From Ochrobactrum sp. CGA5 (GTDB taxonomy: Bacteria; Pseudomonadota; Alphaproteobacteria; Rhizobiales; Rhizobiaceae): a stretch of DNA of 64,000 nucleotides. The stretch spans positions 1 to 64,000 of the forward strand of contig NZ_VCIG01000015.1 in the NCBI RefSeq assembly GCF_006345815.1, given 5' to 3'. The notes beneath the pieces are model-generated. The model worked only from the letters and a program-made list of their open reading frames with translations. It did no database searches and was not told the origin of the DNA. Numbering within the stretch: the stretch's first letter is position 1; the number at the start of each line of letters is the position of its first letter. A program made the position numbers and the translations under genes. Shown piece after piece: positions 16,196 to 24,992 of this stretch.

Positions 16196-17674
16196 ATGAA
16201 AAGCCATCCTCCCAAAATCGCCTGCATTGGCAGCGGCGTTATCGGTAGCGGCTGGGCCGCACGCTTTCTGCTCAATGGTTTCGACGTGGCCATTTATGAT
16301 CCTGCACCGGATGCACAGGCGACGACCGAACACATTCTCGGCAATGCGCGCAAGGCATTGGCGGCGCTGACCACTCTGCGTCTCCCGCAGGAGGGGCGGT
16401 TGTACTTTGCCGCTTCGCTGGGCGATGCTGTTGCTGGTGCGGCGCTCATTCAGGAAAGCGTGCCCGAACGCCTTGACCTGAAACTCGCCGTGCTGGCGGC
16501 TATCGAAGCCGCGTGTGCAGAAGACGCGCTGATTGCCTCCTCCACCTCCGGCTTTCTGCCAAGTAAGTTGCAAGCCGGGTTGCAGCGGCCGGAGCGTCTG
16601 CTGATCGCCCATCCCTATAATCCCGTTTATCTATTGCCGCTGGTTGAATTGGTGCCGGGAAGCAAGACTTCTGCATCGATAATTGAAAGCGCCTCGGCGC
16701 TCTACCGCCAGACCGGAATGGAACCGGTCGTTCTGGAAAAGGAGATTGATGCTTTTGTCGGAGACCGGCTTCTGGAAGCGTTGTGGCGTGAGGCATTGTG
16801 GCTCGTGCACGACGGCATCGCCACAGTAGAACAGATCGATGACATCATCCGCTATTCGTTCGGGCTTCGTTGGGCGCAGATGGGGCTTTTCCAGACTTAT
16901 CGCATCGCCGGCGGCCCAGCAGGCATGCCGCACTTCCTTGCCCAGTTCGGACCTGCGCTGCAATGGCCATGGACGAAACTGACAGATGTGCCCGATCTCG
17001 ATGAAAGCTTGATCGCTCGCATCGCCGGCCAGTCGGATGCGCAGAATGAAGGGCTTTCAATTCGTGATCTGGAGCGGATACGCGACGAAAATCTGGTGGC
17101 GATCCTCCGCGCTCTTGCGCACCAGCAAAACGGTAAGGGGTGGGGCGCGGGTGCACTTCTCAATGCCTATACGACGCGGCTCGGCGGAGCGATGGACCGT
17201 CCCGAACCGGATTCCGGTCCGCTACAGCTTCTGGATGTGCGTGTGATCCCCGAGTGGATCGACTATAATGGACACATGACTGAACATCGTTATCTTGATG
17301 TGTTCGGCCAGACGACGGACAGGTTTCTGGCACATATCGGCGTGGACGAAGCCTATTTGAAATCAGGTCACAGCTATTACACGGTTGAAACCCATATCAT
17401 GCATCACGGTGAGGCTAAGGCTGGCGATGCGCTACATGTGGAAACGCAGTTGCTTTCCTTTGATGAAAAGCGTGTGCACGTCTTTCATAGTCTCCGGCGT
17501 GGCGATGCAGAAATTGCCAGCGCCGAGCAGATGTTGCTGCATGTCGATAGTAAGGCAAGCAAGGCGGTCGCTGCGAAGGCTGAAATTCTTGCCACGCTCG
17601 AGGGGCTTTCACATGCGCACCGTGAGCTGCCGACGCCCGTCACAGTCGGACGGCACGTCGGAAGACGAGGCTGA
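16196..17674 (+). CDS. L-carnitine dehydrogenase fused to betainyl-CoA thioesterase
   Basis: A two-domain protein of 492 residues. Residues 1-320 form a 3-hydroxyacyl-CoA-dehydrogenase-like L-carnitine dehydrogenase: NAD-binding IACIGSGVIGSGWAARFLLN, QESVPERLDLK, ASSTSGFLPSKLQ and HPYNPVYLLPLVELVPG. Residues about 340-480 form a hot-dog thioesterase with WIDYNGHMTEHRYLDVFG and YTVETHIMHHGEAKAGD. It would perform the first and last steps from carnitine to glycine betaine, with the preceding BKACE in the middle. GTG 16187 overlapping the upstream stop is an alternative start, three codons longer. Such fusions are known in rhizobia. Confidence 0.85.
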   Translation: MKSHPPKIACIGSGVIGSGWAARFLLNGFDVAIYDPAPDAQATTEHILGNARKALAALTTLRLPQEGRLYFAASLGDAVAGAALIQESVPERLDLKLAVLAAIEAACAEDALIASSTSGFLPSKLQAGLQRPERLLIAHPYNPVYLLPLVELVPGSKTSASIIESASALYRQTGMEPVVLEKEIDAFVGDRLLEALWREALWLVHDGIATVEQIDDIIRYSFGLRWAQMGLFQTYRIAGGPAGMPHFLAQFGPALQWPWTKLTDVPDLDESLIARIAGQSDAQNEGLSIRDLERIRDENLVAILRALAHQQNGKGWGAGALLNAYTTRLGGAMDRPEPDSGPLQLLDVRVIPEWIDYNGHMTEHRYLDVFGQTTDRFLAHIGVDEAYLKSGHSYYTVETHIMHHGEAKAGDALHVETQLLSFDEKRVHVFHSLRRGDAEIASAEQMLLHVDSKASKAVAAKAEILATLEGLSHAHRELPTPVTVGRHVGRRG

Positions 17675-17743
17675 CCGGTTTTCAGTGTCTGCTTGAAAAT
17701 GAAGCGTCGATCTTGCGGCGGCGCTTCGTCTGTGATGCTTGAC

Positions 17744-17767
17744 ATTTAATCAATCGATTGATTAAAT
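17744..17767. promoter_or_regulatory. Perfect 24-bp palindromic operator inside the cecR-like promoter
   Basis: A perfect inverted repeat, half-site ATTTAATCAATC followed by its complement, spans 17744-17767. It lies over a strong promoter: TTGACA at 17739-17744, 17 bases, TTAAAT at 17762-17767. Binding would block the polymerase. The predicted transcription start is at or just after the first ATG (17768), so the message is probably leaderless or starts at ATG 17774. Confidence 0.8.
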
Positions 17768-18475
17768 ATGCCAATGAGCACGACAAAACATTACAGGCCT
17801 GAGCAGCCTTCGGTTGATCAGACGCGAAGCGCGCTGATTCATGCGGCATTGCAACTGTTCGGATCGAAGGGCTTCGACGCGACATCGACGCGCGAAATTG
17901 CCTCAACTGCCAAGGCGAATATAGGCTCCATCGCCTATCACTTCGGCAGCAAGGAGGGCCTTCGTCTGGCCGCAGCGGACTATATCGTGGAGACGATACA
18001 GGGCATTGCCGGGCAGGCGCTGGGGCATTACGGGGTAATCGGTGCTTCCGTCGCGACGAAAGAAGAGGCGCGCCAGCAGCTTGGTCTGGCGCTGGAGAGA
18101 ATGACCTATTTCATTGTCGCACAGCCGCAGTCCGGCGAGATTGTCCAATTTCTTCTGCGCGAACTCGCGCATCCAACGGCGGCGCTCGACCGCATCTATT
18201 CCGGTGTTTTCGAGCCGACCCATAAAAGGCTCTGTGCCATATGGGAAGTCGCGACGGGCGAACCTGCCGAGAGCGAGGCCACGCGGCTTCTGATCTTCAC
18301 CCTGCTCGGACAGGTTGTTTACTTCCGTATTGGTCGTGAGGCGGTGAAACGGCGCATGGGCTGGTCCACGATGGGCGCGAAAGAGGCTGGGGCGGTAGCG
18401 GCAATCACCCGCCGGAACCTCATGGCTATTCTTGCAGCGAAGGACGCCGCCCAGAACGGCGAGGTGTCAGCATGA
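17768..18475 (+). CDS. TetR family regulator, CecR type (DUF1956 C-terminus)
   Basis: A 235-residue TetR-family repressor. The N-terminal helix-turn-helix (about residues 18-65) reads TRSALIHAALQLFGSKGFDA then TSTREIASTAKANIGSIAYH and FGSKEGLRLA. The C-terminal part matches the DUF1956 domain of E. coli CecR, which controls the ybhGFSR efflux genes. The downstream order (membrane fusion protein, ABC ATPase, ABC-2 permease) is the same. The perfect palindrome in its promoter argues for autorepression and control of the whole operon. ATG 17768 abuts the operator; ATG 17774 is more likely the real start if transcription begins there. Confidence 0.85.
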   Translation: MPMSTTKHYRPEQPSVDQTRSALIHAALQLFGSKGFDATSTREIASTAKANIGSIAYHFGSKEGLRLAAADYIVETIQGIAGQALGHYGVIGASVATKEEARQQLGLALERMTYFIVAQPQSGEIVQFLLRELAHPTAALDRIYSGVFEPTHKRLCAIWEVATGEPAESEATRLLIFTLLGQVVYFRIGREAVKRRMGWSTMGAKEAGAVAAITRRNLMAILAAKDAAQNGEVSA

Positions 18476-19416
18476 GCGTTCTCTGTATGCTTCCTTTTGC
18501 TTCTTATATCATGGCCGCATGCAGCGCGCAGCCTCTTGCGGTTGGCTACGTCGAGGGGGAATTCGTGCAACTGGCCCCGCTGGAAGTGGCACAGGTCCAG
18601 TCTGTTGCCGTCAGGCGTGGCGATCATGTTCAGCCGGGCAAGCCGATCGCAAAGACGGAAGATACGGATGCAAAGATTGCGGTTGCGCAAGCCGAGGCGG
18701 CACTGGCACAGGCACGTGCGCAACTGGCGGATTTGCAAGTCGGCAAACGTCCCGATGAAATTGCGGTTCTGGAAGCCGCAGTCAGGACGGCCAAGGCGCA
18801 GGCAGATGACGCCCGGCGAACGCTTTTGCGTACGCAGGACCTGACCAAGCGCGGAGTGACAACGCAGGCACAGCTTGACGATGCGGCGACGCAGCTCGAA
18901 GTCGCGGAAGCCTCGATCAATCAGGCTACTGCCAACTTGGCGGTCGGTCGTCTGCCTGCGCGCCCCGAAGCAATCAAGGCGGCGGAAAATGCCGTCAAAA
19001 GTGCCGAAGCACAGCTTGATTCCGCACGCTGGCATCTGACCAAGCGGACGATCGAGGCGCCAGCGCCGGGGCGGATCACCGATGTCATCCGTAATCCTGG
19101 CGATATTGCGGGTCCGTCTGCACCGGTGCTGACCATGTTGCCCGACGGTGCAGTCAAGCTGAAGGTTTACATCCCGGAGGACAAGTTCTCGGCAGTGCGA
19201 GTGGGAGACATGCTTTCCGTTCGCTGCGATGGTTGTGCGCCCGGTTTACAAGCCCGTGTGAGCTATGTTTCGCCGGACCCTGAGTTCACACCGCCGGTTA
19301 TCTACTCACTCGAAACGCGCCAGAAGCTTGTCTATCTCGTTGAGGCGCATCCGGTCGATCCCGCATCGCCTTTGCAGCCTGGTCAGATCGTGGATGTCGA
19401 TCTGGCCCCCCGATAG
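18472..19416 (+). CDS. HlyD-type membrane fusion protein (YbhG-like), probable lipoprotein
   Basis: A 314-residue periplasmic adaptor. The N-terminus is hydrophobic and ends in a lipobox-like IMAAC (Cys at residue 17), so it is probably lipid-anchored rather than spanning. Then come a split biotinyl-lipoyl domain (SVAVRRGDHVQPGKPIAKTE), a long coiled-coil hairpin rich in Ala, Gln and Glu (about residues 65-190), and a beta-barrel domain with EAPAPGRITDVIRNPGDIAG. It would link the inner-membrane ABC pump to an outer-membrane channel. ATG overlaps the regulator's stop (ATGA). No outer-membrane factor gene is nearby. Confidence 0.85.
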   Translation: MSVLCMLPFASYIMAACSAQPLAVGYVEGEFVQLAPLEVAQVQSVAVRRGDHVQPGKPIAKTEDTDAKIAVAQAEAALAQARAQLADLQVGKRPDEIAVLEAAVRTAKAQADDARRTLLRTQDLTKRGVTTQAQLDDAATQLEVAEASINQATANLAVGRLPARPEAIKAAENAVKSAEAQLDSARWHLTKRTIEAPAPGRITDVIRNPGDIAGPSAPVLTMLPDGAVKLKVYIPEDKFSAVRVGDMLSVRCDGCAPGLQARVSYVSPDPEFTPPVIYSLETRQKLVYLVEAHPVDPASPLQPGQIVDVDLAPR

Positions 19417-19428
19417 GCGGAGGCGGCA

Positions 19429-20379
19429 ATGTCGAACGCCATTCATGTCAAAGGTCTCGTCAAGCGGTTTGGCGATGCCACAGTCGTCGATCATGTGAGC
19501 ATGTCGGTGGCCGAGGGCGAGATTGTCGGCTTTCTGGGGCCGAACGGTTCGGGCAAGACAACCACGATCCGCATGATGTGCGGGCTGTTGACGCCCGACG
19601 AGGGGGAAGGGCAGGTGCTTGGTTTCGATCTTCGTACCGAAGGGCTGAAGATCAAGCGCGAAGTCGGTTATATGACGCAGCGGTTTTCGTTCTATGAAGA
19701 CCTGACCATTGCCGAAAACCTTGAATTTGTCGCGCGTCTCTACCGGTTGAAGCCGGTGAGGGAGCATGTGGCGCGGACACTTGAGGAACTGGGCTTGACA
19801 TCGCGCGGAGATCAGTTAGCGGGCACGCTTTCCGGTGGCTGGAAGCAACGGCTCGCGCTGGCGGCATGTATCATGCATAAGCCAAAGCTTCTGCTATTGG
19901 ACGAGCCGACCGCCGGGGTCGACCCGAAGGCCCGGCGCGACTTCTGGGACGAGATACATCGTCTTGCAGACGGCGGGCTGACTGTGCTCGTTTCGACCCA
20001 TTACATGGATGAAGCCGAACGTTGCCATCGCATCAGTTATATTTCCTATGGCAAGCTACTGGCGACGGGAACCGTCCGGGACGTTATCGACAAAGCGGGA
20101 CTGACGACGTTCATCGTCAATGGCCCAAAGCTCGGGGAAGTGGCGCGGGAACTGGAGGGCGATCCAGGCGTTGAACAGGTTGCGCCTTTCGGTGCGACAC
20201 TGCATGTCGTGGGGTCTGACAGGGTGAAACTTGAGGCGGCTCTGGACAAGATCAGACACTACGATGGGATTACCGTCGAGGCGGGGGAGACCAGCCTTGA
20301 GGACGTGTTCATCCAGTTCATGGCCAATGCTCAGGACAATATGTCCAAAGGCAAAAATTCCGGGAGCGGCAAGTCATGA
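19429..20379 (+). CDS. ABC efflux ATPase (YbhF-like)
   Basis: A 316-residue ABC ATPase with Walker A GPNGSGKTTT (about residue 40), a Q-loop in YMTQRFSFYEDLTI, the signature LSGGWKQRLALAACIMHKP and Walker B LLLLDEPTAGVD with the H-loop STHYMDEAERC. The extra C-terminal region (about 225-300) is the regulatory tail usual in drug-exporter ATPases such as DrrA. It carries a single ATPase domain, whereas E. coli YbhF has two. It drives the permease encoded next and overlaps it by four bases. Confidence 0.85.
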   Translation: MSNAIHVKGLVKRFGDATVVDHVSMSVAEGEIVGFLGPNGSGKTTTIRMMCGLLTPDEGEGQVLGFDLRTEGLKIKREVGYMTQRFSFYEDLTIAENLEFVARLYRLKPVREHVARTLEELGLTSRGDQLAGTLSGGWKQRLALAACIMHKPKLLLLDEPTAGVDPKARRDFWDEIHRLADGGLTVLVSTHYMDEAERCHRISYISYGKLLATGTVRDVIDKAGLTTFIVNGPKLGEVARELEGDPGVEQVAPFGATLHVVGSDRVKLEAALDKIRHYDGITVEAGETSLEDVFIQFMANAQDNMSKGKNSGSGKS

Positions 20380-21512
20380 GCGACTGGTTCTCATTCGAGC
20401 GCCTTGGCGCGATGCTGGTGAAGGAATTCATCCAGATGCGGCGCGACCGTATCACCTTCGCCATGATGCTGGTCGTCCCGTTGATGCAGTTGCTACTTTT
20501 CGGTTTTGCCATCAACAACGATCCGAAGAGCCTGCCGAGTGCTCTGGTGGTGACAAGTCAGGATCATTATACCCGCGCCATGATTTCCGCACTGGAAACC
20601 ACAGGCTATTACCGCTTTGATCATGTCGTGCAAAGTGCGGCGGAGGCTGAGGCGCTGATTGCCAGTGGTGCGGTTTCCTTCGTGGTGACGATCCCGTCGG
20701 ACTTTGCAAGGCGTGTCGATGCAGGTGAACAGCCGCAGATCCTGATTGAGGCTGATGCGACCGATCCGTCTGTGGCAAGCGGTGCCATCTCCACGCTTGG
20801 AACTGTCGCAAGTCAGGCGCTCCTGCGTGAACAGGGCAAGCAGGCTGAGGCTGCCGATGCCGCACGAAGCCAGTTACAGGTTGTCGTGCATCGCCGTTAT
20901 AATCCAGAAGGCGTATCGCAGTACAATATTGTTCCCGGCCTGCTGGGCGTCATCCTGCAAATGACGATGGTGATGATGACGGCCATGGCGCTGACCCGAG
21001 AGACCGAACGCGGTACAATGGAAAACTTGCTTGCAATGCCCGCCACGCCTGCCGAAATCATGTTGGGCAAGGTTCTACCGTTTCTAGTTGTCGGCGGTGT
21101 TCAGGTTGTGGTTGTGCTGGCGGCGGCCAAGCTTCTGTTCGGGGTCCCCTTTGTGGGATCGCTGGCGCTCTTGCTGATCTGTGTGTTGATCTTCGTTCTG
21201 TCGCTGGTCCTGCTCGGCTATACGATTTCAACGGCTTCGCGCACGCAGATGCAGGCCATGCAACTTACCTTTTTCTTCTTCCTGCCATCGTTGATGCTGT
21301 CCGGTTTCATGTTCCCATTTCGCGGTATGCCTGATTGGGCGCAGGCGCTGGGCGAGATTTTCCCGCTCACGCATTTTCTGCGGATTGTCCGTGCGGTGAT
21401 GCTGAAGGGCGCCCACTTGTCCGACATTGCCGGAGAAGTGAACGCCCTCATATTTTTCGTTTTCCTGTTTGCGTCGCTGGCTCTTTTGCGGTTCCGGCGG
21501 ACCTTGGACTAG
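20376..21512 (+). CDS. ABC-2 type permease (YbhS/YbhR-like)
   Basis: A 378-residue membrane protein of the ABC-2 class: one N-terminal segment (ITFAMMLVVPLMQLLLFGFA), a large periplasmic domain (about residues 50-180), then five hydrophobic segments, with NLLAMPATPAEIMLGKVLPF and the conserved ALGEIFPLTHFLRIVRAVML near the end. It would export drugs or other amphiphiles with the ATPase and adaptor. Only one permease gene is present where E. coli has two (ybhS and ybhR), so it probably works as a homodimer. Confidence 0.85.
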   Translation: MSDWFSFERLGAMLVKEFIQMRRDRITFAMMLVVPLMQLLLFGFAINNDPKSLPSALVVTSQDHYTRAMISALETTGYYRFDHVVQSAAEAEALIASGAVSFVVTIPSDFARRVDAGEQPQILIEADATDPSVASGAISTLGTVASQALLREQGKQAEAADAARSQLQVVVHRRYNPEGVSQYNIVPGLLGVILQMTMVMMTAMALTRETERGTMENLLAMPATPAEIMLGKVLPFLVVGGVQVVVVLAAAKLLFGVPFVGSLALLLICVLIFVLSLVLLGYTISTASRTQMQAMQLTFFFFLPSLMLSGFMFPFRGMPDWAQALGEIFPLTHFLRIVRAVMLKGAHLSDIAGEVNALIFFVFLFASLALLRFRRTLD

Positions 21513-21539
21513 GGTCCTGCCCCCCAGCTTGCTGTGACT

Positions 21540-22745
21540 TCAGCAGGCTGACGGAGCAAGTGTCGCTTTCGGGCGGCGAGATAGCGTGAACAGCAATCCG
21601 GCTGCGGCGAGAAGGCCGCCAGCGACCGGAATGGTTGCATAGCCATAGCCTGCGCTGATGACGCCGCCGCCAAGCGCGGCTCCCACAGCATTGCCAAGGT
21701 TGAACGCACCGATATTGATCGACGATGCCAGCCCTGGCGCTTCCGACGCAGCCTGCATTACGCGAGTCTGAACCGGCGGAACGATGGCAAATGCCGCAGC
21801 CCCCCATGCGAGCAGGCCGATCGCCGCGCTGATGTGGCTTCCCAGCAAGAACGGTAACGCCAGACTGATGATAGCAAGCGCTGCGAGAAATATCCGCGTT
21901 GCACCATTGAGTGACCAGTCTGCAAGGCGTCCACCGAGCGCATTCCCGATAGTGAAGCCTACGCCTATAAGAATGAGCGCCAGCGTCACGAAACCTTCCG
22001 ACGCGCCGGCTTGGTCGACAAGCACGGGCGCCACATAGGTGTAGAGCGTGAACATGGCGCCAGCCCCCAAGACAGTCGTTGCCAGCGATATGAGCACGGT
22101 TGGGCGCATCAGGACGCCAAGCTCACGACGGATGTCGGGCATCTTGCCCGCTTCGCCACGCGGCAGCGAAAGCCAGAGTGCGCTGATGGCGAGCAGACCC
22201 AAGACGGCAGTACCGGCGAACGACATACGCCAGCCGATCTGCTGGCCGATCCAGGTCGCAGCAGGGACACCGCCAATATTGGCAATCGTCAGCCCCATGA
22301 ACATGGTGGCAACGGCGCTGGCTCGTTTTTCAGGCGGCACGACGCTGGCTGCAACAATTGAGCCGAGCCCAAAGAATGCGCCGTGATTGAGGCTCGTCAC
22401 CAGACGGGCAGCAAGCAGCGTCCAGTAATCCGGTGCGAGAGCCGAAAGGATGTTGCCAAGCGTGAAAATGCCCATCAGCAGCATTAGGGCCGTGCGTTTG
22501 CCGAACCGCCCAAAAGCCAGGGTCATGATCGGCGCGCCGACCATCACGCCAATGGCATAGGCGCTGACCAGAAGGCCGGCTGTCGGGATGGAAACGTCTA
22601 CGCCGTCGGCAATGACCGGCAGCAGGCCCATGGGCGCAAATTCCGTTGTGCCAATACCAAAGGCGCCGATTGCGAGCGCCAGAAGCGGCCAGTTGAAACC
22701 GGTCGCCTGTGTCGCGCTGTCGTGAGACTTTATTTTGCTCATCAT
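21540..22745 (-). CDS. MFS exporter, DHA1/AraJ type
   Basis: A 401-residue major facilitator with about 12 hydrophobic segments. The start region reads LLALAIGAFGIGTTEFAPMG, the typical AraJ/sugar-efflux and chloramphenicol-exporter opening. The loop LAFGRFGKRTALMLLMGIFT matches MFS motif A. Such proteins export sugars or drugs; the cargo is unknown. It is nine bases downstream of the aldo/keto reductase gene, so the two form an operon divergent from a LysR regulator. It ends convergently close to the ABC-2 permease gene. Confidence 0.8.
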   Translation of the reverse strand: MMSKIKSHDSATQATGFNWPLLALAIGAFGIGTTEFAPMGLLPVIADGVDVSIPTAGLLVSAYAIGVMVGAPIMTLAFGRFGKRTALMLLMGIFTLGNILSALAPDYWTLLAARLVTSLNHGAFFGLGSIVAASVVPPEKRASAVATMFMGLTIANIGGVPAATWIGQQIGWRMSFAGTAVLGLLAISALWLSLPRGEAGKMPDIRRELGVLMRPTVLISLATTVLGAGAMFTLYTYVAPVLVDQAGASEGFVTLALILIGVGFTIGNALGGRLADWSLNGATRIFLAALAIISLALPFLLGSHISAAIGLLAWGAAAFAIVPPVQTRVMQAASEAPGLASSINIGAFNLGNAVGAALGGGVISAGYGYATIPVAGGLLAAAGLLFTLSRRPKATLAPSAC

Positions 22746-22753
22746 TGTCTCCG

Positions 22754-23578
22754 CTATTTGTCCCAGACGGGAGCCAGACCTTCCGGGCTGACCAGTCGTC
22801 CATCGGGTCGGGCAAGTTTTGAAATCGACGTCATGTCTTCAGCACTGAGCTCAAAATCGAATATGTCGAAGTTTTCAGCGACACGCTCGGGCTTGGCTGT
22901 CTTGGATAGTGCGATGAAGCCGCATTCGATCAACCAGCGCAAACCGACTTGAGCGGCTGTCTTGCCGTATCTTGCACCGACAGCTTGCAGTACGTCGTCG
23001 CGCGGTACTAAACCGTCCGCCATCCCGTAGTAGGCGGTAATGGCAACGCCTGCCGCTTTGGCGGCGTCAGCTAAGGCAGTTTGGTCGAGATAGGGGTGGA
23101 CCTCTATCTGATTGGTGACGATGGGCGCCGCACTGCGAAGGACAGCCTCGTTCATCTGCGCGATGTTCTGGTTGCTCACGCCGATGAAACGCGTCTTACC
23201 GGCTGCCTGCACCGTATTCAACATTTCGATCTGGTCGGCGATAGAGACTCTGTCGGCAGGCCAGTGCAGCAGCAGGAGATCGACTTGATCCATCTTCAGT
23301 TTGTCGAGGCTTTCGTCGACGGATGCGCTGAATTTTTCCTGACTGTAGTTGTCGACCCAGACTTTTGTTGTGAGAAACAGGTCTTCGCGTCTTATGCCTG
23401 CCCTTTCCAGTGCGCGTCCGAGAGCCGCTTCATTCTGGTATATCTGCGCCGTATCGAAATGGCGGAAGCCGGCTTCCAGTGCCGCTGGGACGATGCTTTC
23501 CACTTCTGAGTCCGTCATGCGGAAAACGCCGAAGCCGAGCGCCGGTATAGCTGCACCATGTGCATTCACGATTTGCAT
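22754..23578 (-). CDS. Aldo/keto reductase (2,5-diketogluconate reductase type)
   Basis: A 274-residue NADPH-dependent AKR barrel protein, the usual length for the DkgA/DkgB group. The catalytic tetrad is visible: Asp and Tyr in FDTAQIYQNE, Lys in TTKVWVDN and His in LLLLHWPADR. The family signature GVSNQNIAQMNEA follows near residue 140. It reduces carbonyl compounds such as methylglyoxal or keto-sugars; the physiological substrate is unknown. It precedes the MFS gene on the same strand and faces the LysR gene across 209 bases, which suggests the LysR protein controls both. Confidence 0.85.
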   Translation of the reverse strand: MQIVNAHGAAIPALGFGVFRMTDSEVESIVPAALEAGFRHFDTAQIYQNEAALGRALERAGIRREDLFLTTKVWVDNYSQEKFSASVDESLDKLKMDQVDLLLLHWPADRVSIADQIEMLNTVQAAGKTRFIGVSNQNIAQMNEAVLRSAAPIVTNQIEVHPYLDQTALADAAKAAGVAITAYYGMADGLVPRDDVLQAVGARYGKTAAQVGLRWLIECGFIALSKTAKPERVAENFDIFDFELSAEDMTSISKLARPDGRLVSPEGLAPVWDK

Positions 23579-23759
23579 ATTATCTCCAGTCGATTGGCCT
23601 TCTGCGTCTCGCGTCGATTGCGCGGGCTTGGGAGGCTCGTGCTTCGGGCCGTCAATTTTTGATCCTGTGTGACACAGTTTTCGGTGAGGTTTGATCTCGT
23701 GATGCAGAAATAGGACAAGCGCGCGGACTTGAAAATCCGCTCAGAATCCACATCATCTG

Positions 23760-23772
23760 TGAAACAGTTTCA
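23760..23772. promoter_or_regulatory. Candidate LysR operator
   Basis: TGAAACAGTTTCA is a perfect 13-base odd palindrome, ending 15 bases before the LysR start. A related half-site (GACACAGTTTTC) lies about 90 bases upstream, on the reductase side. The position suits autoregulation and control of the divergent reductase-MFS operon. Confidence 0.4.
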
Positions 23773-23787
23773 TAGATGGAGCGGGCG

Positions 23788-24693
23788 ATGGATAATCGCG
23801 TTGGCGAAATGCAGGTCTTTCTGCGGGTGGTGGAAACAGGTAGTTTCTCGGAGGCGGCCCGTCTCCTGCGCATGAATCCTTCGACCATAAGCAAGCTTAT
23901 ATCCCGTATCGAAGCAAGGCTCGGTGTGCGACTTCTGGAACGCTCGTCCCGCCGCCTGTCGCTGACGACCGAGGGGCAGATTTATTATGAGCGAAGTCAG
24001 GGGCTGTTGCGCGATTTTGAAGAAGTCGAGCGAGAGGTTTCCCAAGGATCGGCAAGCACGGGCGGCACTGTGCGCGTCAATGCTTCAGTGGCATTGGGTA
24101 CAATGGCGCTGGAGCCTTTGCTGCCGCAATTTCTGTCAGCCTATCCGCATATCGTGATCGACCTCTCTCTGTCGGATGAGCTGGTCGATCTTTATCTTGA
24201 TCGCACTGACGTGGCTTTACGCATTGGAACCTTGCCCAATTCCAGCATGATGGCACGCAAGCTTGGCACGGCCCGGCGCAAGATTGTGGCGGCTCCCGCT
24301 TATCTGGAGCGCTGCGGCACGCCAAAGACGGTTGACGATCTGGCCGAGCATAATTGCATCGGGTTCAATTTTCGCCGCGCAGCTCCCGTCTGGCCGCTGA
24401 GAGAAAGCGGTCGCATCGTGGATCGTGCGGTCAACGGTTCGCTGCTGGCAAACAACGGGGAAACGGTTCGGCGCATGGCGGTTGCGGGGCTGGGGCTTGC
24501 CCGGATAGCTGATTTCCACGCACGCAATGATCTCGCATCCGGCGCGCTGGTAGAGGTGTTGGCCGAAGCGATCGAGAACGATACGGAGGAGGTTCACGCC
24601 GTATTTCTTGGTGGTGCACGTCTGCCGCAACGTGTCCGCGTTTTCCTTGATTTTGTCGTGCCACATCTACAGGCCTATCTCGCGGCCCAATAG
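23788..24693 (+). CDS. LysR family transcriptional regulator
   Basis: A 301-residue LysR-type regulator. The N-terminal winged helix-turn-helix reads MQVFLRVVETGSFSEAARLL then RMNPSTISKLISRIEARLGV. The effector domain follows (about residues 85-295), with VRVNASVALGTMALEPLLPQ and DVALRIGTLPNSSMMARKLG. It resembles the DsdC/PecT-like CrgA group that often sits divergent from oxidoreductase genes. GGAG at 23778-23781 supports ATG 23788; ATG 23776 would place the ribosome site inside the gene. A stem (CCCGGAAA/TTTCCGGG, 24723-24745) lies 30 bases after its stop. Confidence 0.85.
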   Translation: MDNRVGEMQVFLRVVETGSFSEAARLLRMNPSTISKLISRIEARLGVRLLERSSRRLSLTTEGQIYYERSQGLLRDFEEVEREVSQGSASTGGTVRVNASVALGTMALEPLLPQFLSAYPHIVIDLSLSDELVDLYLDRTDVALRIGTLPNSSMMARKLGTARRKIVAAPAYLERCGTPKTVDDLAEHNCIGFNFRRAAPVWPLRESGRIVDRAVNGSLLANNGETVRRMAVAGLGLARIADFHARNDLASGALVEVLAEAIENDTEEVHAVFLGGARLPQRVRVFLDFVVPHLQAYLAAQ

Positions 24694-24722
24694 GTCGTTT
24701 TGCTCGAATCATCGGCAATTCT

Positions 24723-24745
24723 CCCGGAAACGTCGGATTTCCGGG
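24723..24745. terminator. Hairpin after the LysR gene
   Basis: CCCGGAAA (24723-24730) pairs with TTTCCGGG (24738-24745), loop of seven. There is no T-run, so termination strength is uncertain. Confidence 0.35.
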
Positions 24746-24992
24746 GCAAAAAGTTCGCTTCATCCAGAATAATTGCGTTTCCGATAGCCTAACGATTTCA
24801 GCTTGTTGCTGATGCATGCCTGCCTGATCACGGTTTGGTGCTCCGCTTTTGTGTTGACTATTAACATTCCGTTAACCACAGTTTGTTGCAATATGTTACA
24901 AAGCGTTATCATCAATTGTCAGAACGAGGTGTGGATTGAGCAAAAACCGGCAGACCAAACAGCAATCCTTGCAGGCAAGGGGGAGGTCTGCC

